Assembly (NCBI GenBank): GCA_003647675.1
Contig: QMNH01000046.1
Location: forward strand, 1-7,420
DNA: 7,420 bases
Origin: Candidatus Falkowiibacteriota bacterium
GTDB lineage: Bacteria; Patescibacteriota; Patescibacteriia; Patescibacteriales; UBA12075
Direction: 5' to 3'
Positions 1 through 3,894 of this stretch are shown here, one piece after another. Made by a program: the position numbers and the translations under genes. Position 1 is the stretch's first letter; every line of letters starts with the position of its first letter. The notes beneath the pieces are model-generated. The model was not told the origin of the DNA. It saw only the letters and a list, made by a program, of their open reading frames with translations, and searched no databases.

Positions 1-2
1 AT

Positions 3-848
3 TTTTTTGAAATAATTGAAGTTATTACCCAGCCGGATAAAAAAGCCGGCCGCAAACAGCTGCTAGCCGAACCGCCCATTAAAACCGAGGCCTTAAAATA
101 TAATATAACTGTCAGACAGCCGGAAAATATATCTGATTATAATCTCCCGCAAACAGACTTAATAATGGTTATTGCTTACGCGCAAATTTTACCGGAAAAA
201 ATCTTAAATATCCCCAAATACGGCGCTGTTAATCTGCATGGTTCGCTTTTACCTAAATACCGGGGAGCCGCCTGCGTCCAGGCGGCAATTTTAAACGGTG
301 ATAGCGAGTCTGGTATTTCTTTTATTAAAATGGATGCCGGAATTGATACCGGCCCTATTTTAATTAATAAAAAAATGGAAATTAAGCCAACTGGCACAGG
401 CGGCTCTTTATACGCTAAATTATCTGAATTGGGCGGTAAATTTATTGTTCCCACCCTATCTGATTATATTAAAAGAAAAATTGCGCCCTATTCACAAGAC
501 CAAACACAAGCTAGCTACGCAAAAAAACTTAAAAAACAAGATGGGCAAATTAACTGGAATTTGCCCGCGGAAAAAATTGAACGCTTTATCCGCGCTATGA
601 GCCCATGGCCGGGAAGCTACAGCCTAATAAATACCAAGATTTTAAAAATATTAGAAGCAAAAAACAAACTTCTAAAAACTAATAAATATAAAATTGGAGA
701 AATATTTTTATATAATGGATTTCCAGCTATTCAGTGCGGGAAAGACGCGTTGATTATAGAAATACTGCAGCTAGAAGGAAAAAAAGAAATTAGCGGTAAG
801 GATTTTATTAAAGGATACTTTAAATTTATAGGTTCTATTCTAAAATAA
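3..848 (+). CDS. fmt: Methionyl-tRNA formyltransferase, 5'-truncated by window edge
   Basis: Transfers a formyl group from 10-formyl-THF to the amino group of Met on initiator tRNA, in the cytoplasm. The frame is open from base 3, so the gene starts before the window. About 281 residues are visible and roughly 20-25 N-terminal ones are missing compared with E. coli Fmt (315 aa). Seen: TQPDKKAGR near the fragment start (typical TQPDxxAGR), then NLHGSLLPKYRGAA and GIDTGPIL. The catalytic Asn, His and Asp fall at fragment residues 77, 79 and 115, with the same spacing as N106/H108/D144 of E. coli. The C-terminal tRNA-binding domain is recognisable from YAKKLKKQDGQINW and RAMSPWPGSY. The position after RGAA is Cys rather than the common Pro. 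An internal ATG at 165 is not the start, because conserved sequence continues upstream of it. The gene ends convergently to the small-RNA candidate on the other strand. Confidence 0.96.
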   Translation, partial: FFEIIEVITQPDKKAGRKQLLAEPPIKTEALKYNITVRQPENISDYNLPQTDLIMVIAYAQILPEKILNIPKYGAVNLHGSLLPKYRGAACVQAAILNGDSESGISFIKMDAGIDTGPILINKKMEIKPTGTGGSLYAKLSELGGKFIVPTLSDYIKRKIAPYSQDQTQASYAKKLKKQDGQINWNLPAEKIERFIRAMSPWPGSYSLINTKILKILEAKNKLLKTNKYKIGEIFLYNGFPAIQCGKDALIIEILQLEGKKEISGKDFIKGYFKFIGSILK

Positions 849-854
849 TATCCA

Positions 855-898
855 TAAAACAAAGCGCCCCCGTATCTTTATCGGATGCGCGGACGCTT
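855..898 (-). terminator. Intrinsic terminator of the small-RNA candidate
   Basis: On the - strand AAGCG (898-894) pairs with CGCUU (866-862). A U-G wobble, CC/GG, CG/CG and AUC/GAU follow, interrupted by single G-G and C-A mismatches, with the 7-nt loop CGAUAAA. The stem is followed by UGUUUU (861-856). Read on + the same stem lacks a T-run and one wobble becomes a C-A mismatch, so - is the better orientation. It may still help stop transcription coming from fmt. Confidence 0.6.
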
Positions 899-977
899 CA
901 ATCCCCATGCTTTCCCTTTTCCAAAGACACTAGATTCCTTTGGAATTAGGGGGATTAGCAGTAAACTGATAATCCAC
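855..977 (-). ncRNA. Candidate orphan small RNA with its own promoter and terminator
   Basis: This region encodes no protein but has all the parts of an independent transcript on the - strand. A near-perfect sigma70 promoter lies just upstream (982-1009). The predicted start is near 977-975, and a long hairpin with a U-rich tail ends it near 855, giving about 120 nt. The RNA starts with a hairpin (975-970 pairs with 957-952, plus an inner CAG/CUG). A competing 8-bp helix pairs 957-950 with 906-899 and would enclose a perfect 8-bp hairpin, UUCCAAAG (945-938) with CUUUGGAA (926-919). That inner hairpin itself competes with 949-942 pairing to 938-930. The stretch 920-907 is purine-rich and probably single-stranded. 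I do not recognise an Rfam family: 4.5S, tmRNA and RNase P signatures are absent. It could be a trans-acting sRNA or a short structured regulator. Confidence 0.6.
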
Positions 978-981
978 AATT

Positions 982-1009
982 ATTATACATTATTAAATAT
1001 TTTTGTCAA
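982..1009 (-). promoter_or_regulatory. Sigma70-type promoter of the small-RNA candidate
   Basis: Reading the - strand there is an exact TTGACA (1009-1004), a 16-nt spacer and an exact TATAAT (987-982). No ORF begins downstream on this strand. The first thing transcribed is the structured region that ends at a terminator, which is the main argument for an RNA gene there. Confidence 0.7.
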
Positions 1010-1041
1010 TATGGCTCTTGTCAATATTATGTGCAAATGAC

Positions 1042-1086
1042 TTTACAAAATGTGTAAAAAATAATAGAATAAAGTGTTGATATAAT
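1042..1086 (+). promoter_or_regulatory. Probable promoter(s) of tRNA-Glu
   Basis: Two overlapping possibilities are visible. TTTACA (1042-1047), 17 nt, then TAGAAT (1065-1070) is a 5/6 plus 5/6 match. An extended -10, TGATATAAT (1078-1086), lies closer to the gene but lacks a good -35. Either would start transcription some 45-65 nt before the tRNA. Confidence 0.45.
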
Positions 1087-1110
1087 TTAATTTTAGCTAA
1101 CATTAAATTA

Positions 1111-1135
1111 TAAATAATAAATAATAAATAATAAA
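1111..1135. repeat. Short TAAATAA tandem repeat
   Basis: Three exact copies of the 7-mer TAAATAA plus four further bases stand just upstream of tRNA-Glu. This is simple AT-rich sequence in the leader; no function can be read from it. Confidence 0.7.
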
Positions 1136-1141
1136 TTTTTT

Positions 1142-1213
1142 GGCCCATTCGTCTAATGGTTAGGACGCATGGTTCTCATCCATGAAACAGGGGTTCGATT
1201 CCCCTATGGGCTA
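1142..1213 (+). tRNA. tRNA-Glu (anticodon CTC)
   Basis: A full cloverleaf of 72 nt: acceptor GGCCCAT/ATGGGCT, D-stem GTC/GAC, anticodon stem CATGG/CCATG (1168-1172, 1180-1184) with loop TTCTCAT and anticodon CTC at 1175-1177 reading GAG, and T-stem AGGGG/CCCCT with loop TTCGATT. D-arm and variable region resemble E. coli tRNA-Glu. The first acceptor pair is G1-U72, a wobble instead of the usual G-C. The discriminator is A and CCA is not encoded, so a CCA-adding enzyme is needed. It converges on parB with a shared terminator between them. Confidence 0.96.
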
Positions 1214-1217
1214 CATA

Positions 1218-1248
1218 AAACCGCCGGCTTAAATATGGCCGGCGGTTT
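1218..1248. terminator. Bidirectional terminator between tRNA-Glu and parB
   Basis: A perfect 11-bp stem, AAACCGCCGGC (1218-1228) with GCCGGCGGTTT (1238-1248), and a 9-nt loop. It is followed by TTTAT on + and TTTTAT on -. It sits between the converging tRNA-Glu and parB, so it can serve both. Confidence 0.8.
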
Positions 1249-1261
1249 ATATGATGCTAAT

Positions 1262-2128
1262 TTATTTTACTTTCTCTGCCATTTCCTCCAGCTCTTCGTC
1301 CGAAAAAAAATCAATTATAATCTGCCCGCCCTTGCCTTTTCTTTTTATTTCAACTTTTGTACCGAAAAATTCACGGAACTTAAATTCCTTGTCCTTGTCT
1401 TTATAATTGATTTTTATCCGGGCTGCCTTAGTGCCGCCCATTTTTTTAACCAGCTTATTGGTGTCGTCAACCGTTAAGTTACTATGAAGAATTTTTTTAA
1501 ATAAACTTGTTTGTTTTTTTTCATCATCAAAACCGATTAAATACTTTGCGTGCCCTTCATTTATCCTTCCTTCTATTAAAGCGGACTTTATGTTTTGGGG
1601 CAAATTAAGCAAGCGTATGGCATTAGCTATAACCGGTCGTGATTTTCCTACTTTTTTCGCGACTTGTTCCTGGGTTAAATTAAATTCTTCCATTAATTTT
1701 TCGTAAGCACGCGCCAAATCAATCGCATTAAGGTTCTCACGCTGAATATTTTCAATTAAAGCAACTTCAAGTTTTTGCTGTTTATTAACATTCCGGATAA
1801 TAACCGGCACTTTGCCAAGGCCGGCTGATTTCGCTGCTCTTAAACGCCTTTCTCCGGCAATAAGTTCATACTGACCGTTATTTTTAGTCGCAATTAAAGG
1901 CTGGATTATTCCATGCTCCTTTATAGAAACAACCAATTCTTCTATGCTGTTTTTATTAAACTCATGGCGGGGCTGCATTGGATTAGTATTAATTTCATCA
2001 ATGCTAACTTCTAGAACCTGCTCATTATCATTCTTTAAACTATCCTCTCTCTTATCTTTCTCGCCAATGGGACGAGCTTTGTTTGGAATTAGGGATCCTA
2101 GCCCCCTACCTAAACCTGCTTGTGGCAT
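1262..2128 (-). CDS. parB: Chromosome-partitioning protein ParB (Spo0J family)
   Basis: A CTP-dependent DNA clamp that loads at parS sites and spreads, acting with ParA in chromosome segregation. The protein has 288 aa, a normal length. It begins with GLGRGLGSLIP (residues 5-15), the usual ParB N-terminus that stimulates ParA, which supports this ATG. The nucleotide-binding ParB/Srx domain (about 40-135) holds GERRLRAA (92-99) and ENIQREN (126-132). A helix-turn-helix lies at about 151-172 (LTQEQVAKKVGKSRPVIANA), followed by the RLLNLP linker and a C-terminal dimerisation segment (about 235-288). It is downstream of parA with a 90-nt, almost pure A/T spacer. No Shine-Dalgarno is visible and no distinct promoter stands out, so co-transcription with parA is likely. 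No canonical parS was seen in the window. Confidence 0.96.
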   Translation of the reverse strand: MPQAGLGRGLGSLIPNKARPIGEKDKREDSLKNDNEQVLEVSIDEINTNPMQPRHEFNKNSIEELVVSIKEHGIIQPLIATKNNGQYELIAGERRLRAAKSAGLGKVPVIIRNVNKQQKLEVALIENIQRENLNAIDLARAYEKLMEEFNLTQEQVAKKVGKSRPVIANAIRLLNLPQNIKSALIEGRINEGHAKYLIGFDDEKKQTSLFKKILHSNLTVDDTNKLVKKMGGTKAARIKINYKDKDKEFKFREFFGTKVEIKRKGKGGQIIIDFFSDEELEEMAEKVK

Positions 2129-2218
2129 AAATTATTTTAATAATTAAAACATTAAATAATTAAAAATTATTTAAAAATTACAAAATTACAAAATTTTATC
2201 TAACTATATAATAAATAA

Positions 2219-2983
2219 TTAATTATTAAGGCATAATAATTCCCTGGCTAATCTTTCATAAGCTTTTGCTCCTTTTGATTTCGGATCATAATGCAAAATT
2301 GAACGGCCATAGCTTGGAGCTTCGGCTAAGCGGACGCTACGGGGAATAATACTGCGAAACACGCGATTGGGAAAATATTGGTACAATTCATTCATTACCG
2401 ATTTTGACAAGCGGTTGCGGGTATCAAATAAAGTAATGACCGCGCCAAGAATGCTTAACTCCGGCTTTAAATGGCTTTGCACTAAGCTTATGGTATGAAG
2501 CAGCTGACTTAAGCCTTCTAACGCGTAATACTCGCTTTGAATCGGAATTAATATCTCATCAGCCGCTACCAGACTATTAACGGTTAAAAGTCCCAGCGAA
2601 GGCGGGCCGTCAATTATTATATAATCATACTCATGCTTAATATCGTTTAAAATATTTGACAATTGATATTCCCTATTCTCCATGCCTACTAGCTCAATCC
2701 CGGCTCCGGCCAACGAGATAGTGGAAGGGGCTATTTTCAGCCTGTCTTGCAAGGTGCGCTTAATTACCTGATGCAGGGGCTTATCGCCTATTATCGCTTC
2801 GTACACTCCATGGGATAAATTTTTATGGTCAATGCCGATTCCGGAAGTGGCGTTTGCCTGCGGATCAATATCAACCAGCAAGATTTCTTTTCCTAAATGA
2901 GACAAATAAGCTCCTAAATTTACAGCCGTAGTTGTCTTTCCAACCCCGCCTTTTTGATTTACTATGGATATTATTTTAGACAT
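2219..2983 (-). CDS. parA: Chromosome-partitioning ATPase ParA (Soj/MinD superfamily)
   Basis: A cytoplasmic ATPase that binds DNA non-specifically as an ATP dimer; ParB triggers hydrolysis, which moves the origin region. The protein has 254 aa, typical of the short Soj type without an N-terminal HTH, which argues against a plasmid P1/F type ParA. The deviant Walker A is KGGVGKTT at residues 11-18, with the signature Lys11. The A' motif is LLVDIDPQANAT (35-46), Walker B is YIIIDGPPSLG (121-131), and RSVRLAEAPSYG (215-226) is the conserved Soj C-terminal motif. The start is the first ATG next to the MSKIISIVNQ beta strand. No Shine-Dalgarno precedes it. It is the first gene of parA-parB, driven by a predicted promoter at 3087-3115 with a leader of about 95 nt. 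Confidence 0.97.
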   Translation of the reverse strand: MSKIISIVNQKGGVGKTTTAVNLGAYLSHLGKEILLVDIDPQANATSGIGIDHKNLSHGVYEAIIGDKPLHQVIKRTLQDRLKIAPSTISLAGAGIELVGMENREYQLSNILNDIKHEYDYIIIDGPPSLGLLTVNSLVAADEILIPIQSEYYALEGLSQLLHTISLVQSHLKPELSILGAVITLFDTRNRLSKSVMNELYQYFPNRVFRSIIPRSVRLAEAPSYGRSILHYDPKSKGAKAYERLARELLCLNN

Positions 2984-3086
2984 AAATAACAGATAACAGT
3001 AAAATTAGCAACTATTAATATCTACTCCTAAGCGCCTTTTTTCTAAAGTCTTAATATTTATATTTTTTATTAAAAACTATGTTTCT

Positions 3087-3115
3087 ATTATACTTGAATA
3101 ATGCTACTTTGACAA
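3087..3115 (-). promoter_or_regulatory. Predicted parA-parB promoter
   Basis: On the - strand TTGTCA (3115-3110, 5/6), a 17-nt spacer and TATAAT (3092-3087, 6/6). Transcription would begin near 3080, leaving about 95 nt of leader before the parA ATG. Its -35 overlaps the -35 of the opposite promoter at 3109-3137. Confidence 0.6.
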
Positions 3116-3137
3116 ATTAATATTTTTTCCTTATAAT
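3109..3137 (+). promoter_or_regulatory. Consensus promoter facing tRNA-Leu
   Basis: An exact TTGACA (3109-3114), 17-nt spacer and exact TATAAT (3132-3137), a perfect sigma70 consensus. The next recognisable gene downstream is tRNA-Leu at 3322, so it most likely drives that tRNA through a leader of about 180 nt. Confidence 0.7.
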
Positions 3138-3321
3138 ACGTTATATATACGCTAAAAATTGCGTATTTTATATTGCCCGGATTATCAAATACTCTTCCTG
3201 GTCAGTTAAGAATTCTAACTGCCAAATCTATTAAATCCTTACTAGGCCAAATATTAAACACCTTGTATAAAATAAAATATTATAAATCTTAAATTTCAAA
3301 TCTTAAATCTAAAATTATTCC
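3138..3321 (+). other. Long structured leader between promoter and tRNA-Leu
   Basis: No convincing ORF lies here on either strand. Visible structure: ATACGC (3149-3154) can pair with GCGTAT (3161-3166), followed by TTTAT. A second hairpin pairs TGG+CAGTTA (3199-3208, one bulged T) with TAACTGCCA (3216-3224) around a 7-nt loop. The rest is AT-rich. No U-tract follows the second hairpin, so I do not call a separate terminated RNA. It may simply be a leader removed from the tRNA by RNase P. Confidence 0.4.
3284..3311. repeat. Imperfect 14-bp direct repeat upstream of tRNA-Leu
   Basis: AAATCTTAAAT occurs at 3284-3294 and 3298-3308 with a 14-nt period. The sequence is low-complexity and its significance is unclear. 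Confidence 0.6.
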
Positions 3322-3405
3322 GCCCAGGTGGAGAAATTGGTAGACGCGCGGGATTCAAAATCCCGTTCTGGCAACAGAGTGTGGGTTCGATTCCCCCCCT
3401 GGGCA
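3322..3405 (+). tRNA. tRNA-Leu (anticodon CAA)
   Basis: A class II tRNA of 84 nt: acceptor GCCCAGG (3322-3328) with CCTGGGC (3398-3404), Leu-type D-loop AAATTGGTAGA, anticodon stem CGGGA/TCCCG with loop TTCAAAA and anticodon CAA at 3356-3358 reading TTG, long variable arm TTCTG/CAGAG, and T-loop TTCGATT (3386-3392). The layout closely follows E. coli tRNA-Leu(CAA). Two stem pairs look defective. In the D-stem A11 faces G24 (GAG/CGC). In the T-stem GTGGG faces CCCCC, so U50 faces C64. Two partial copies downstream carry CCCAC there, which would restore the pair. Discriminator A; CCA is not encoded. A terminator begins at the discriminator base itself. Confidence 0.93.
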
Positions 3406-3447
3406 CAAAATAAAATGCCTCCCCAAAAGGGAGGTGTTTTATTTTGT
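3405..3447 (+). terminator. Intrinsic terminator of tRNA-Leu (array copy 1)
   Basis: ACAAAATAAAA (3405-3415) pairs with TTTTATTTTGT (3437-3447). Inside are two U-G wobbles and CCTCCC/GGGAGG around a CAAAA loop, about 19 bp in all. The A/T part supplies a U-tract. The stem includes the tRNA discriminator base, so it also competes with the tRNA 3' end. Confidence 0.85.
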
Positions 3448-3590
3448 GTTCAGGGTTGGGTCGAGAAACCACTTTGATTATGCCGATTAAAATAATCCAA
3501 ATAATTAAACTTAATTACAACTTCTTTATATCCCAATAACGGCAACAATGATGGTGTGGGGCTTCCGCCCCTTCGATTCCCACCCTGGGC
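3405..3590 (+). repeat. Tandem unit 1 of the tRNA-Leu-linked array (186 bp)
   Basis: The unit consists of the terminator hairpin; a block beginning GTGTTCAGGG with a small hairpin GGT-CGAGAA-ACC; a second hairpin GATTAT/ATAATC with a 10-nt loop; a diverged A/T linker; then a tRNA-Leu T-arm/acceptor fragment at the end. It aligns to unit 2 without gaps over the first ~95 nt and again over the last ~40 nt; only the linker has drifted. No ORF of useful length is present. Confidence 0.85.
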
Positions 3591-3591
3591 A
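3556..3591 (+). pseudogene. tRNA-Leu 3'-end fragment with T-arm insertion, copy 1
   Basis: T-stem 5' strand GTGGG (3556-3560), an 11-nt insertion GCTTCCGCCCC (3561-3571), T-loop TTCGATT (3572-3578), T-stem 3' strand CCCAC (3579-3583), acceptor 3' strand CCTGGGC (3584-3590) and discriminator A. The insertion folds with the preceding Gs into GGGGC-TTCC-GCCCC. The sequence GGCAACA at 3541-3547 also matches the variable arm of the real tRNA. No 5' acceptor, D-arm or anticodon arm was recognised, so this is not a working tRNA. Confidence 0.75.
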
Positions 3592-3633
3592 CAAAATAAA
3601 ATGCCGCCCCGCAGGGGTGGTGTTTTATTTTGT
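3591..3633 (+). terminator. Terminator hairpin, array copy 2
   Basis: The same outer ACAAAATAAAA/TTTTATTTTGT stem as copy 1, with inner CCGCCCC/GGGGTGG and loop GCA, about 20 bp. Compared with copy 1 an inner U-A pair has become G-U and the loop is replaced, so pairing is kept while sequence changes. Confidence 0.75.
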
Positions 3634-3772
3634 GTCTTGGGTCGGGCCGAGAAGCCACTTTGATTATACTGGTTAAAATAATCTAAAATTTAACCTAATT
3701 ATTACTTTTTTATCCACTCAACAGCGGTAATGACGGTGTGGGGCTTCCGCCCCTTCGACTCCCACCCTGGGC
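3591..3772 (+). repeat. Tandem unit 2 of the tRNA-Leu-linked array (182 bp)
   Basis: Same order as unit 1: terminator, small hairpin GGC-CGAGAA-GCC, hairpin GATTAT/ATAATC, diverged A/T linker, and tRNA 3'-end fragment. The closing pair of the small hairpin is C-G here and T-A in unit 1, a compensatory difference. It ends with the second tRNA fragment at 3738-3773. Confidence 0.85.
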
Positions 3773-3773
3773 A
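3738..3773 (+). pseudogene. tRNA-Leu 3'-end fragment with T-arm insertion, copy 2
   Basis: Laid out as copy 1: GTGGG (3738-3742), the identical 11-nt insertion (3743-3753), T-loop TTCGACT (one change), CCCAC (3761-3765), CCTGGGC (3766-3772) and A. The 3' fragment, the insertion and the GGTGTGGGG lead-in are the best conserved parts of the array. Confidence 0.75.
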
Positions 3774-3813
3774 CAAAATAAAATGCCTCCCCAAAAGGGA
3801 GGTGTTTTGTTTG
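3773..3813 (+). terminator. Terminator hairpin, array copy 3 (start of truncated unit 3)
   Basis: ACAAAATAAAATG with inner CCTCCC/GGGAGG as in copy 1, but the 3' arm is TTTTGTTT, giving one wobble and a slightly shorter stem. Similarity to the other units stops here, so the array has two full units plus this stub. Confidence 0.65.
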
Positions 3814-3825
3814 AAAATTGTCATC

Positions 3826-3847
3826 GCTTCGCGAGATCTGGCGAAGC
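3826..3847. other. GC-rich hairpin downstream of the O-antigen-ligase-like gene
   Basis: GCTTCGC (3826-3832) and GCGAAGC (3841-3847) form a perfect 7-bp inverted repeat with loop GAGATCTG, in otherwise AT-rich sequence. It could end transcription of the - strand operon that stops at 3895, but no clean U-tract follows on that strand. Confidence 0.4.
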
Positions 3848-3894
3848 CTAGAAAAATTGAAAATTTAATTATTATTTAAAAATTATAAATTTCT

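Noticed and set aside
1169..1477. Open frame running through tRNA-Glu and antisense to parB.
   Set aside because: It is a shadow frame: it starts inside the tRNA and has no recognisable protein features.
3150..3270. On the - strand a protein-like stretch (MFNIWPSKDLIDLAVRILN, then a stop, then PGRVFDNPGNIKYAIF) that could be a decayed gene or microprotein.
   Set aside because: It is very short, broken by TGA, has no start signal, matches no family I know, and overlaps a consensus promoter and hairpins on the other strand.
3412..3477. Short frame beginning MPP at each array copy (MPPQKGGVLFCVQGWVEKPL and a similar one in unit 2), possibly a conserved peptide or remnant of a nuclease gene.
   Set aside because: It only reads through the terminator stem. 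Substitutions between copies are explained by base pairing, not by synonymous change, and copy 3 loses the ending.
3448..3500. Weak resemblance of the array block around GAGAAA to the D-arm/anticodon region of tRNA-Leu, which would make each unit a whole degenerate tRNA.
   Set aside because: Only scattered short matches; no acceptor 5' strand or anticodon stem can be placed.
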